This document shows, piece after piece, positions 50,286-59,130 of a stretch of DNA of 64,000 nucleotides. Both the position numbers and the translations under genes were made by a program. The stretch's first letter is position 1. Every line of letters begins with the position of its first letter. Below the pieces are notes generated by a model. The model was given only the letters and a program-made list of their open reading frames with translations. It was not told the origin of the DNA and searched no databases. The stretch is from positions 9,847,001 through 9,911,000 of the forward strand of contig NZ_CP163439.1 of assembly GCF_041052385.1 (NCBI RefSeq), written 5' to 3'. The stretch is from Streptomyces sp. R28. GTDB lineage: Bacteria; Actinomycetota; Actinomycetes; Streptomycetales; Streptomycetaceae.

Positions 50286-52502
50286 ATGGCTGAGAACCCC
50301 GATGCGATCGTTACTGACGCGAAGACGGAGGGCGCCGGTGGCTGCCCCGTCGCGCACGATCGCGCCCCCCACCCGACGCAGGGCGGTGGCAACCGTCAGT
50401 GGTGGCCGGAGCGGCTCAACCTGAAGATCCTGGCCAAGGACCCTGTCGTCGCGAACCCGCTCGGCGGGGAGTTCGACTACGCCGAGGCGTTCCAGGCCCT
50501 TGACCTGGCGGCCGTGAAACAGGACATCGCCGAGGTGCTGACCACCTCGCAGGACTGGTGGCCCGCCGACTTCGGCAACTACGGCCCGCTGATGGTCCGT
50601 ATGGCCTGGCACAGCGCCGGCACCTACCGCATCAGCGACGGCCGCGGCGGTGGCGGCCGTGGTCAGCAGCGCTTCGCGCCGCTGAACAGCTGGCCGGACA
50701 ACGGCAACCTCGACAAGGCCCGCCGTCTGCTGTGGCCGGTCAAGAAGAAGTACGGCCAGTCCATCTCCTGGGCCGACCTCATGATCCTCACGGGTAACGT
50801 CGCCCTGGAGCAGATGGGCTTCGAGACCTTCGGCTTCGGCGGCGGCCGCGCCGACGTCTGGGAGGCCGACGAGGACGTCTACTGGGGCCCCGAGACCACC
50901 TGGCTCGACGACCAGCGCTACACCGGCGACCGCGAGCTGGAGAACCCGCTCGGCGCCGTCCAGATGGGCCTCATCTACGTCAACCCCGAGGGCCCCAACG
51001 GCAACCCGGACCCGCTGGCCGCGGCCCGCGACATCCGCGAGACGTTCCGCCGCATGGCGATGAACGACGAGGAGACCGTCGCCCTCATCGCCGGTGGTCA
51101 CACCTTCGGCAAGACCCACGGCGCCGGCCCGGCCGACCACGTCGGCAACGACCCCGAGGCCGCCTCCATGGAGGAGCAGGGCCTGGGCTGGAAGTCCACC
51201 TACGGCACCGGTAAGGGCGGCGACGCCATCACCTCCGGTCTCGAGGTCACCTGGACCACCAAGCCCACCCAGTGGAGCAACGACTTCTTCGACATCCTCT
51301 TCGGCTACGAGTGGGAGCTCACCCAGAGCCCCGCCGGCGCCAACCAGTGGGTGGCCAAGGACTCCGAGGAGATCATCCCCGACGCGCACGACGCGTCGAA
51401 GAAGCGTCGGCCCACGATGCTCACCACCGACCTCTCGCTGCGCTTCGACCCGATCTACGGTGAGATCTCGAAGCGTTTCCACGAGAACCCGGACCAGTTC
51501 GCGGACGCCTTCGCCCGCGCCTGGTACAAGCTGACCCACCGTGACATGGGCCCGAAGTCCCTGTACCTCGGCCCGGAGGTCCCGGCGGAGACGCTGCTGT
51601 GGCAGGACCCGCTGCCGCAGGCCGAGGGCGAGACCATCGACGCCGCCGACGTCACGGCCCTGAAGGCCAAGCTCCTCGACTCGGGCCTGACGGTCTCGCA
51701 GCTGGTCTCCACCGCGTGGGCGTCGGCCTCGACGTTCCGCGGCAGCGACAAGCGCGGCGGTGCCAACGGCGCCCGTATCCGCCTGGAGCCGCAGCGCGGC
51801 TGGGCGGTCAACGACCCGGACGAGCTCGCCCAGGTCCTGCGCGTCCTCGAGGGCGTCCAGGCCGAGTTCAACTCCGGCGCCAAGAAGGTCTCCCTGGCCG
51901 ACCTGATCGTCCTCGGCGGTGCCGCCGGTGTCGAGAAGGCCGCCAAGGACGCCGGCGTCGACGTGGAGGTCCCCTTCACGCCGGGCCGTGTGGACGCCAC
52001 CGAGGAGCACACCGACGTGGAGTCCTTCGCCGCGCTGGAGCCGACCTCGGACGGCTTCCGCAACTACCTCGGCAAGGGCAACCGCCTGCCGGCCGAGTAC
52101 CTGCTGCTCGACCGTGCCAACCTGCTCACCCTGAGCGCCCCCGAGCTGACCGTCCTCGTCGGCGGCCTGCGCGTCCTCGGCGCCAACCAGGGCGGCTCGA
52201 CGCACGGCGTCTTCACCGACACCCCGGGCAAGCTGACCAACGACTTCTTCGTCAACCTGCTCGACCTGGGCACGGAGTGGAAGTCGACCTCCTCGGACCA
52301 GACCACCTTCGAGGGCCGCGACGCCGCCACGGGCGAGCTGAAGTGGACCGGCACCCGTGCCGACCTCGTCTTCGGCTCGAACTCCGAGCTGCGCGCGCTC
52401 GCGGAGGTCTACGCGAGCGACGACGCGAAGGAGAAGTTCGTGAACGACTTCGTCGCGGCGTGGGTCAAGGTCTCGAACCTTGACCGGTTCGACCTCGTCT
52501 GA
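50286..52502 (+). CDS. katG: Catalase-peroxidase KatG
   Basis: A 738-aa bifunctional haem catalase-peroxidase destroying H2O2. The distal site is VRMAWHSAGTYRISDGRGGG (Arg, Trp, His) and the proximal haem-ligand His is in ALIAGGHTFGKTHGAG. The second, inactive peroxidase-like domain follows from about residue 430 (LVSTAWASASTFRGSDKRGG). The N-terminal GGCPVAHDR is typical. Full length and intact. It is co-transcribed with furA (24-bp gap, GGAAGG RBS) and ends at a strong hairpin. Confidence 0.97.
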   Translation: MAENPDAIVTDAKTEGAGGCPVAHDRAPHPTQGGGNRQWWPERLNLKILAKDPVVANPLGGEFDYAEAFQALDLAAVKQDIAEVLTTSQDWWPADFGNYGPLMVRMAWHSAGTYRISDGRGGGGRGQQRFAPLNSWPDNGNLDKARRLLWPVKKKYGQSISWADLMILTGNVALEQMGFETFGFGGGRADVWEADEDVYWGPETTWLDDQRYTGDRELENPLGAVQMGLIYVNPEGPNGNPDPLAAARDIRETFRRMAMNDEETVALIAGGHTFGKTHGAGPADHVGNDPEAASMEEQGLGWKSTYGTGKGGDAITSGLEVTWTTKPTQWSNDFFDILFGYEWELTQSPAGANQWVAKDSEEIIPDAHDASKKRRPTMLTTDLSLRFDPIYGEISKRFHENPDQFADAFARAWYKLTHRDMGPKSLYLGPEVPAETLLWQDPLPQAEGETIDAADVTALKAKLLDSGLTVSQLVSTAWASASTFRGSDKRGGANGARIRLEPQRGWAVNDPDELAQVLRVLEGVQAEFNSGAKKVSLADLIVLGGAAGVEKAAKDAGVDVEVPFTPGRVDATEEHTDVESFAALEPTSDGFRNYLGKGNRLPAEYLLLDRANLLTLSAPELTVLVGGLRVLGANQGGSTHGVFTDTPGKLTNDFFVNLLDLGTEWKSTSSDQTTFEGRDAATGELKWTGTRADLVFGSNSELRALAEVYASDDAKEKFVNDFVAAWVKVSNLDRFDLV

Positions 52503-52516
52503 TCCGTTCCGAGCAT

Positions 52517-52554
52517 GACGTCCAGGCCGGCTCGCAGGGGTCGGCCTGGACGTC
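52517..52554 (+). terminator. Terminator after katG
   Basis: GACGTCCAGGCCG / CGGCCTGGACGTC, 13-bp stem with a loop of about 12 nt, then GTCGTTTG. It begins 15 bp after the katG stop. Confidence 0.85.
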
Positions 52555-52727
52555 GTCGTTTGCGCGCAGGAACCTCACCCGGCGCACCTTTCACAGAACG
52601 CACACCGAGCTCCATCAGCTCTTTAATTTTCAAAAGATAGGCTCGCCGGACAGGGGAGTGGCCGACGGCGGCCCACCCGCCGCGCCACTCACTCCTTCTC
52701 TCCCCCCACCAGCACAGGAGACTCGGC

Positions 52728-53834
52728 GTGCATGACGGCGACGTAGTGGTGATCGGCGGCGGCTATGCCGGCGTCCGTCTGGCGAAGCGACTGGACACGA
52801 CGGCGCGGGTCACGCTGGTGGACCGCAAGGAGGTCTTCTTCCATCGCATCGCCTCCCTGCGCGCCGGCGTGCGCCCGGACTGGTCCCACAGCCCGTTCAT
52901 CCCCTACGACCGGCTGCTGCGCAACGGCCGGGTGGCCGTGGGCAAGGCGGTCCGTATCGACACCGCCGAACGGCAGGTCATGCTCGCGACGGGGGAGCGG
53001 CTCCCGTACGACGTGCTGGTGATCGCCACCGGCGCCGACTACCCCGAACCGGCCCGCTTCTCCGGCACCACCACCGAGGAGGCGGTGAAGTCCTTCGCCA
53101 CGCACCAGCAGCACATCGCCTCGGCGGAGCACATCCTCGTCGTCGGCGGCGGGCCCTCCGGGGTCGAGCTCACCGCCGAGATCCGCCTCGCCCGGCCGGA
53201 CGCCCGCGTCACGCTCGCCCACTCCGGACCGGAGCTGCTGCACTCCACGGGCAGCGCACGGGCCGGGCGCAAGGCGCGCACCTGGCTGGAGTCCCATGAC
53301 GTGAACGTGTGGCTCGACGCCTTCATGTCCCCCGGCAACGACTTCGGCACCTACCGCGACGCCGCCGGAAACATCATCGAGGCCGACCGCTCCTTCTGGG
53401 CGACCGGCACCACGCCGAACACGCTCTGGCTGCGCCTGGCCGGGCACGGGGACTGGCTGAACGAGGCGGGACACGTGAGGGTCGACCAGGCACTGCGGGT
53501 CCAGGGATGGCTGGACGTGTTCGCGGTCGGCGACGTGAACGACGCCACCGAGGTCAAGATCACCCCGGCCGCGCTGGCCCAGGCGGACCTGGCCGCCCAC
53601 AACATCCGCGCCTACCTGAACAGCGGCGGCAAGCACCGCAAGGAGCCCCGCTTCTACCGGCCGGTGCACCGCACCCCGCTCATCGTGCCGTTCGGCCCGG
53701 CCGACGGAGTGACCATGCTGCCCGTCCCGGGCGGCGAAACGGCGGTCCTCGGCAGCCGCACCACGACCATCGCCAAGGCGAAGACCCTCATGACCCCGTA
53801 CATGCGACGCCAGCTGGGCTACACAGCGGCGTGA
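52728..53834 (+). CDS. FAD-dependent pyridine nucleotide-disulfide oxidoreductase (NDH-2/AIFM2-like)
   Basis: A 368-aa protein. The first GxGxxG is DVVVIGGGYAGVRLAKRL (FAD), the second ILVVGGGPSGVELTAEIRLA (NAD(P)H), and the FAD-closing motif is WLDVFAVGDVNDATE. It lacks the redox-active CxxC of thioredoxin reductases, so it fits the NDH-2/ferroptosis-suppressor-like quinone reductases. GTG 52728 follows CACAGGAG. It lies downstream of furA-katG but beyond the terminator, so is probably independent. Confidence 0.85.
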   Translation: MHDGDVVVIGGGYAGVRLAKRLDTTARVTLVDRKEVFFHRIASLRAGVRPDWSHSPFIPYDRLLRNGRVAVGKAVRIDTAERQVMLATGERLPYDVLVIATGADYPEPARFSGTTTEEAVKSFATHQQHIASAEHILVVGGGPSGVELTAEIRLARPDARVTLAHSGPELLHSTGSARAGRKARTWLESHDVNVWLDAFMSPGNDFGTYRDAAGNIIEADRSFWATGTTPNTLWLRLAGHGDWLNEAGHVRVDQALRVQGWLDVFAVGDVNDATEVKITPAALAQADLAAHNIRAYLNSGGKHRKEPRFYRPVHRTPLIVPFGPADGVTMLPVPGGETAVLGSRTTTIAKAKTLMTPYMRRQLGYTAA

Positions 53835-53987
53835 GGGGACGGGGCGGGCCGGCCCCGCCCCGGCACGCCGGTACCCGCATGTGTGCCGTATCGAAGCCAC
53901 CGTGCCGGGGTACCCGGAGCCTTTCCAGCCCGCCCCGGGCCCCGGCAGGGGCCCGCGCCGGACGGCAGGACGGCGAACGGAGTCGTC

Positions 53988-54683
53988 ATGACGCGGAACC
54001 GGGAGAGCGCGACGCCCGCTCGGCGAGCCGGGGCTCCCCGGCTGCGCCCGGTCGGGGAGAGCCCGATTCAACCGGGCTCGCGGGAACCGCACGCGCACAA
54101 CAACCAGGAACCGCCCCGTGATCGCAGCCAGGCGATTCTCGAGGCGGCGAAGCAGGTCGGCGCGCTCCTCAAACGCAACGGGCACACGTTCGCTCTGGCC
54201 GGAAGCGTCGCCGTCTACGCCCACGGCGGCAGCGGTCACCTGCGGCACGACGCCGACTTCTGCGTACGCCGCGCAGACGCCGAAGCCGTGGCGGACACGC
54301 TGACCGAAGCGGGCCTCACGGTGCGGACGCCGCCGGAGGACTGGCTGCTGAAGACCACGTGCCTCGGCCAGGAGGTCGACCTGCTCTTCGAGCTCGGGCA
54401 CCGCTCGGTCACCTCGGACATGCTGGCCCGGGCTCAGGATCTCCCGGTCGACTCGGTGCACATGCCCGTCCTGGCGGCGACGGATCTCATGCGGGCGCTC
54501 ATCGAGCCCTTCTCCGAGCACCACTGCGACTTCGGGCCGGTGCTCGCCGCGGCCCGCGCCCTGCGCGAGAAGGTCGACTGGGCGGACGTACGAAGGTCCT
54601 GCGGGGACAGACCGATGCCTGCCGCGTTCTTCTTCCTGCTGGAACGCCTGAACGTCATCGCCCCAGAGAAGGAGCCCCGATGA
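53988..54683 (+). CDS. Nucleotidyltransferase-fold protein
   Basis: A 231-aa protein. HTFALAGSVAVYAHGGSGHL followed by RHDADFCVRRADAEAVADTL is the G-G/S...D-x-D pattern of minimal nucleotidyltransferases, with HDADF carrying the metal-binding acids and GQEVDLLFELG a third. The N-terminal 50 residues are basic and disordered-looking. ATG 53988 has CGGAG. The stop overlaps the BON-protein start, so three genes are coupled. It might transfer a nucleotide to a protein or small molecule. The adjacent genes are not a typical MNT/HEPN toxin-antitoxin pair. Confidence 0.7.
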   Translation: MTRNRESATPARRAGAPRLRPVGESPIQPGSREPHAHNNQEPPRDRSQAILEAAKQVGALLKRNGHTFALAGSVAVYAHGGSGHLRHDADFCVRRADAEAVADTLTEAGLTVRTPPEDWLLKTTCLGQEVDLLFELGHRSVTSDMLARAQDLPVDSVHMPVLAATDLMRALIEPFSEHHCDFGPVLAAARALREKVDWADVRRSCGDRPMPAAFFFLLERLNVIAPEKEPR

Positions 54684-54967
54684 GCGGATACGCCGCCCCG
54701 CCCGCTCCCGGCGCCGGCGGAGCGCAGAACCTGGACTACCGCGTGGCCCATCTCGCCGACCACCTGGCCGCCGGGGACCTCGGCGAGCTGGGGGTGCGGA
54801 TCGAGATCCGCGGCGAAGCGGTTCTGCTGACCGGCACCGTGCCGTCCGTGCAGTGTCGTGACGATGTCCTGCGCATGGCCCGGGACGAGCTGCCGGGAAC
54901 CCCCGTCCACTGCGACATCGTGGTCGCGGACGCCTCCGCGCCCGACCACGCCGAGGAGGTCGAATGA
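54680..54967 (+). CDS. Small BON-domain-like protein
   Basis: A 95-aa protein. LGVRIEIRGEAVLLTGTVPS then VQCRDDVLRMARDELPGTPV matches the BON fold (beta strand with V-x-L-x-G-x-V, then helix), and HCDIVVADASAP closes it. BON domains bind phospholipid or other ligands; here without a signal peptide. ATG 54680 and the stop overlap both neighbours by 4 bp. Confidence 0.7.
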   Translation: MSGYAAPPAPGAGGAQNLDYRVAHLADHLAAGDLGELGVRIEIRGEAVLLTGTVPSVQCRDDVLRMARDELPGTPVHCDIVVADASAPDHAEEVE

Positions 54968-55737
54968 TCCGGATAGCGGCCGTCGGGGACATCCACATGG
55001 GGCCCGAGAGCAAGGGCCGGCTCCGTCCCTCGTTCGAAACCCTGCCCGACAGCGCCGACGTCCTGCTGCTCGCCGGGGACCTCACCCGCCACGGCACCCC
55101 TGAGGAGGCGCGGGTGGTCGCACGCGAGGTCGAGGGCCTGGCGGTCCCGGTGGTCGCGGTCCTGGGCAACCACGATCACCACGCCGACTGCCCCGACGAG
55201 GTCGCCGCCGTGCTGCGGGACGCGGGCGTGCGCGTCCTGGAGGGGCAGGCGACCGTGGTGGGCAACGGCGACGCGCGCATCGGCGTGGCCGGCACGAAGG
55301 GGTTCGGCGGCGGATTCGTGGGCCGCTGCGCCGGCGAGTTCGGCGAGCCGATCATGAAGGAGTTCGTCAGGTACTCGCGTTGGCGCGCCGAAACCCTGCG
55401 GGAGGCCCTGCTGGAGCTGCGGGCGCAGGACTGCGACGTACGCATCGCCCTCACCCACTTCTCCCCGGTCCCGGACACGCTGGCCGGCGAGGCACCCGAG
55501 ATCTACCCGTTCCTCGGCAGCTATCTGCTGGCCGAGGCGATCGACAGCGCGGGCGCCGACCTCGCGGTCCACGGGCACGCACACCTGGGCACGGAGCACG
55601 GCATGACCAGTGGGGGCGTGAAAGTGCGCAACGTCGCACAGCCGGTCATCGGCCGGGCGTTCCACGTCTACCACCTCGCGGGGCCGGAGCCGGCTACGGC
55701 CTCGGCCTCGGGCGCCTCGGGCGGCCATGCGGGCTGA
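54964..55737 (+). CDS. Calcineurin-like metallophosphoesterase
   Basis: A 257-aa phosphoesterase. Metal motifs in order: AAVGDIHMGPESKG (D-x-H), LLLAGDLTRHGTPEEA (G-D), VVAVLGNHDHHADCPDE (G-N-H-D), RIALTHFSPVPDTL (H) and DLAVHGHAHLGTEHG (G-H-x-H). It hydrolyses a phosphoester, probably of a nucleotide or small molecule. It is the third coupled gene after the nucleotidyltransferase and BON protein, and the two enzymatic activities could be opposing. Confidence 0.9.
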   Translation: MIRIAAVGDIHMGPESKGRLRPSFETLPDSADVLLLAGDLTRHGTPEEARVVAREVEGLAVPVVAVLGNHDHHADCPDEVAAVLRDAGVRVLEGQATVVGNGDARIGVAGTKGFGGGFVGRCAGEFGEPIMKEFVRYSRWRAETLREALLELRAQDCDVRIALTHFSPVPDTLAGEAPEIYPFLGSYLLAEAIDSAGADLAVHGHAHLGTEHGMTSGGVKVRNVAQPVIGRAFHVYHLAGPEPATASASGASGGHAG

Positions 55738-55799
55738 GCACGCGCAGTCGCGGTGTGTTCCGGTGTGGGCGAGGCCACGCCGCTCAGGAGGCCACGGGC

Positions 55800-56423
55800 A
55801 TGTTCGCGGCCCGGGGCCGCGGGCTACCGTTTGAGGGATTCCCGTTGCTCGCCAGTACCCCAGTACCCCATCCCAGTACCTCGGACGGCCCGGCAGTGCT
55901 CGTAGATCTCTCCCCGCTCATCGCGGCGACCACCCAATGGCTCACGCGTTCCTACCCGGCCTGCGGCGGCGCGCTGGCCGCGGCCCTGGGCGAGGTGCAG
56001 GCCCGGCAGGCCGTCACCGTCGCGGCATGGCTGCGCTACCCGACACCGACCGATGCCGCGCTGGTCGGGATGGCCGGCCCCGGCGGCTCGGCCGGCCTGG
56101 ACTGGGTCACCGGCGCGGACACGGCCGCCCACGACGAGGCGGACGACTTCGCTTGGCGCACCTGGGTGGACGAGGTCGTGGCGAGCTGGGCGGCCTGTCT
56201 GCTCAGCGACGCCGAACTGGCCCGGCTGGCGGTCGCCGCGCTCGCCGACGGCGGCCACGCGACCGGTGTGCCGGTCGAGTTCCGCCGCCTGGTGTCACCC
56301 GACACGCGGGACCGCGAGGCGGCGGCCCTCCTGCGCCACCCCGACCTCCTCGCCCCGGTGGCCGCCCTGCACCGCCCCGCACTCCACGAGCGCCTCGACC
56401 CCGGCCGGGCACTCATCGCCTGA
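55800..56423 (+). CDS. Hypothetical protein, 207 aa
   Basis: Helical, alanine-rich protein: VLVDLSPLIAATTQWLTRSY, WRTWVDEVVASWAACLLSDA and RRLVSPDTRDREAAALLRHP. I know no family. ATG 55800 is one option; GTG 55895, just before VLVDLSPLIAAT, is another. The N-terminal stretch between them contains a small ACCCCAGT repeat and is less protein-like. Convergent with the hemerythrin gene. Confidence 0.55.
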   Translation: MFAARGRGLPFEGFPLLASTPVPHPSTSDGPAVLVDLSPLIAATTQWLTRSYPACGGALAAALGEVQARQAVTVAAWLRYPTPTDAALVGMAGPGGSAGLDWVTGADTAAHDEADDFAWRTWVDEVVASWAACLLSDAELARLAVAALADGGHATGVPVEFRRLVSPDTRDREAAALLRHPDLLAPVAALHRPALHERLDPGRALIA

Positions 56424-56456
56424 GCCGTGAGCGGTGAGCCGTGAGTCCCCTGGGGG

Positions 56457-57020
56457 TCAGCCCTTCTTGCCGCGCCCCGTCAGCGCGTCGCGCAGCCGGT
56501 CGATCAGGCCGACTCCCGGGGCCAGCAGCTTGTTGGCCGGCGGCTTGTCCGGCGCGGACGGGTGCGGACGGGTCGGTGCCAGCTTCTTCGCCTGGCGCAC
56601 CTTGTCGCCCAGGTCGTCCAGCATGTTCTGGGGGCACGCCGCGCGCAGCTGGGGGAAGAGGTTCTGCTCCTCGTCGGCGATGTGCGAACGGATCTCCGTC
56701 ATCAGCATCGCGATGAGCCGGTCGAACTCGGGATCAGCGGCGTCGCACGCCTCCAGATCCTTCATAATCTGCTCGGCCCGGGAGTGGTCGTCGGTCTCCT
56801 TGTCGGCCAGCGCGTCCCCGTTCGCGAGGTGCTCCCGCACGGCCGGATACAGGTAGGCCTCCTCGGCCACCGAGTGCCGGACCAGCTCGATCGTGGCCTG
56901 GTCTGCGTACAGCTTGCGGTCCTTGGCTCCGGACGGAAGCGCCTCGATCCGACCGAAGAACTCCTCGACCTCGCGGTGATCGGTCACCAGCTCGTCGATG
57001 ACGTCCCCACCATGACCCAT
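56457..57020 (-). CDS. Hemerythrin-like (HHE) protein
   Basis: A 187-aa four-helix HHE protein. VIDELVTDHREVEEFFGRIE, IELVRHSVAEEAYLYPAVRE, DHSRAEQIMKDLE and EIRSHIADEEQNLFPQLRAA give the His/Glu ligands of a diiron site (H...H-x-x-x-E...H...H-x-x-x-E). The basic proline tail (KKLAPTRPHPSAPDKPPANK) is an extension. ATG 57020 has GGAGG eight nt upstream. The role is probably sensing or buffering oxygen, NO or iron. Confidence 0.9.
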   Translation of the reverse strand: MGHGGDVIDELVTDHREVEEFFGRIEALPSGAKDRKLYADQATIELVRHSVAEEAYLYPAVREHLANGDALADKETDDHSRAEQIMKDLEACDAADPEFDRLIAMLMTEIRSHIADEEQNLFPQLRAACPQNMLDDLGDKVRQAKKLAPTRPHPSAPDKPPANKLLAPGVGLIDRLRDALTGRGKKG

Positions 57021-57147
57021 GTCGTCCACCTCCAGCATCGAACGGGGGCCCGGACGGCCCGCCGCGGCTCCGAGTGCCCGCGGGCGCCGGGCTCACACGG
57101 GAGACCTCGACGCCGGTGACCGGGCCGCTACGCGCGCTGAGCTCGCG

Positions 57148-57321
57148 TCAGGCACGTCGCCCCGGGCGCTCGCTGTCCATGGCCGTTTCGGCGACGTCGT
57201 CGCGCTCGCCCTCGGCCTGGGAGGGCGTCGTGTACTCGGGAGTCGGATGGTCGGCCCGTGGGACCTCGGCGTGCTCGCGCTCGCCCTCGGCCTGCGACGG
57301 GGTGTGGTGGCTCACGCTCAT
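57148..57321 (-). CDS. 57-aa hydrophilic protein with a duplicated motif
   Basis: Starts at ATG 57321 after AGGAGGGACGACACG. HTPSQAEGEREHAEVPRADH is followed by TTPSQAEGERDDVAETAMDS, so the motif T-P-S-Q-A-E-G-E-R occurs twice. Charged and probably disordered. Similar short proteins occur in Streptomyces, function unknown. It lies 127 bp upstream of, and co-directional with, the hemerythrin gene. Confidence 0.6.
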   Translation of the reverse strand: MSVSHHTPSQAEGEREHAEVPRADHPTPEYTTPSQAEGERDDVAETAMDSERPGRRA

Positions 57322-57478
57322 CGTGTCGTCCCTCCTGCGCACGGGACGGGTCGGTCGGCCCTCCTCGGGGCGGGGAGGGACCCGGCACCGTCGAGCGCAG
57401 GACCGGGTACCCCTTCGCCCTGACGGCGACACGACGCCGTCCGCATACATCGCCGCCGCACAGCGGGTACCCGCCCGG

Positions 57479-57526
57479 GGGCAGCAGGGCAGCAGGGCAG
57501 CAGGGCAGCAGGGCAGCAGGGCAGCG
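57479..57526 (+). repeat. Tandem octanucleotide repeat
   Basis: About six copies of GGGCAGCA in a row, imperfect at the end. An 8-bp unit is not a multiple of three, and it lies in a non-coding gap (57322-57804). Confidence 0.85.
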
Positions 57527-57804
57527 GCATCCGCGGCGGAAGGACGGGCGGTGCGTGAGCGCCCATACTGGCTCTACGGGCGCATACGGGCGCGTCTGCT
57601 CGCCCGTGCCCCGCCGCCGTTCCGGACCGGCGGCCACCGGAAAGTCCCAAGTGAGGTTTCCTCCGTAAGGCCCGGCAACTCGGGCCCGACGCCACGACGG
57701 CGTGTTGCCACCGCTCCAAGACCCCGCTCGCGGTCCCGCCGACGAACGAGCCGTCCTGGACCGCCCCGTGGGTCCCGCCCGCCTCCTTCGAACGGGAGCT
57801 CCGG

Positions 57805-59055
57805 ATGACGATCAACCAGCACCCGTCGCCTGTCCCGGCCGCCTCGTCGGATCTGCGGATCGGCCTGCTCGGCTCGTACGGCGGGTGCAACATCGGCGAC
57901 GAAGCGATTCTGATGTGTGTACTGAGCTGTCTGCGCGCCCATCGGCCGCAGGCCCGGCTCGTCGTCTTCAGCCGGAACGCCGACCACACCCGCACCCATC
58001 AGTGGGATGCCGACGAGGTGGCCGACTGGGAGGGCGTACCGCAAAAACCCGTCCTCGACGCCCTCGCCGGACTGGATCTGCTGGTGCTGGGCGGCGGCGG
58101 GATCCTCTACGACGGGGAGGCGCGGCGCTATCTGCGGCTGGTGAGGGCGGCGCACGAGCGCGGTGTCCCCACGTTCGCCTACGCGGTCGGCGCGGGCCCG
58201 CTGCGCGATGCGGACGACCGGGATGCCGTGCGCACCGTGCTGCCGGAGATGACCGACGTCGTCGTACGTGACGAGGAGTCACGCCTCGTCCTGGAGGAGG
58301 TCGGCGTCGAGCGCGAGCTGACCGTCACCGCCGATCCGGCGCTGCTGCTCACACCGGAACCCTTCACCGAGCAGATGATGCGGCAGGAGGGACTCCCGCC
58401 GGACGCCCGGTTGGTCGGGATGTCCGTGCGCGAGCCCGGCCGGGCGGCGGAGAAGCTCGACGAGGAGGACTATCACGGGCTGCTCGCCGACGTCGCGGAC
58501 TTCCTCGCCCGGCGCCTGGACGCCCACGTGGTCTTCGTGCCGATGGAACGCCAGGACGTCAGGCACGCCCACGGCGTGCTGTCCCGGATGAGCGCCCCGG
58601 ACCAGGGCCGCATCCTGCACAACACCTACAGCCCCGGCGAGGTCCTCGGCTTCATGAGCCACCTGGACCTGGTCGTGGGCATGCGCCTGCACGTCGTGAT
58701 CTTCGCCGCGCTCGCCGGCCTGCCGGTGCTGCCGCTGCCGTACTCCGGCAAGGTCTTCGACTTCGCCCGCCGTACGGGGGCGCCCGCGCTGGTGGGTGTG
58801 GCGCGGGAGCAGGCCGGACTGCTGCTCGCCGAGGTGGACCGGCTCTGGGACGAGTTCCCGCGGCGGCAGGAGGACATGAAGGCCCGGGTGCAGGGGCTGC
58901 GTGCGCTGGCCCGCGAGACCTGTGACCGCTGCGGGGCCCTGCTGGACTCCGTCGGCATCGACGGCGGCGCGCGCGCCGCAGCGCGGGCGCAGGGCGCCGA
59001 CCTGATTCTGACCCCCGGCACGCGGCCGGCCGGCCTGAGGGACCACGGCGCGTGA
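57805..59055 (+). CDS. Polysaccharide pyruvyl transferase family protein
   Basis: A 416-aa protein. RIGLLGSYGGCNIGDEAILM is the CsaB-type N-terminal G-x-x-N-x-G-D-E-A motif. LDLLVLGGGGILYDGEARRY and HLDLVVGMRLHVVIFAALAG (the G-M-R-L-H box) complete the two Rossmann-like halves of a GT-B-like fold. Relatives move pyruvate from PEP onto cell-wall sugars. ATG 57805 follows GGGAGCTCCGG. It is followed after 75 bp by an FAD oxidoreductase in the same direction. Confidence 0.85.
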   Translation: MTINQHPSPVPAASSDLRIGLLGSYGGCNIGDEAILMCVLSCLRAHRPQARLVVFSRNADHTRTHQWDADEVADWEGVPQKPVLDALAGLDLLVLGGGGILYDGEARRYLRLVRAAHERGVPTFAYAVGAGPLRDADDRDAVRTVLPEMTDVVVRDEESRLVLEEVGVERELTVTADPALLLTPEPFTEQMMRQEGLPPDARLVGMSVREPGRAAEKLDEEDYHGLLADVADFLARRLDAHVVFVPMERQDVRHAHGVLSRMSAPDQGRILHNTYSPGEVLGFMSHLDLVVGMRLHVVIFAALAGLPVLPLPYSGKVFDFARRTGAPALVGVAREQAGLLLAEVDRLWDEFPRRQEDMKARVQGLRALARETCDRCGALLDSVGIDGGARAAARAQGADLILTPGTRPAGLRDHGA

Positions 59056-59130
59056 CGCCGGGTACCGCGGCGGGCCGTCGGCCGTAACGGAACGCGCCGT
59101 CCGCAACCGACCCAGTCGACGGGAGAAGCG

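Noticed and set aside
49791..52205. 804-codon minus-strand open frame opposite katG
   Set aside because: It mirrors katG and furA, which are unmistakable. Its composition (Val/Gly/Asp runs) is the usual antisense shadow of high-GC codons and no motif or RBS is present.
53988..54683. MNT-HEPN type toxin-antitoxin system
   Set aside because: The nucleotidyltransferase-like protein is larger than minimal MNT antitoxins and the coupled neighbours are a BON protein and a phosphoesterase, not a HEPN toxin.
52689..55169. 826-codon minus-strand open frame
   Set aside because: Shadow of the NDH-2-like, nucleotidyltransferase and BON genes; arginine/glycine-rich without motifs.
57479..57526. Possible CRISPR array
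   Set aside because: The repeats are 8 bp, directly tandem and without spacers, and there are no cas genes in the window.
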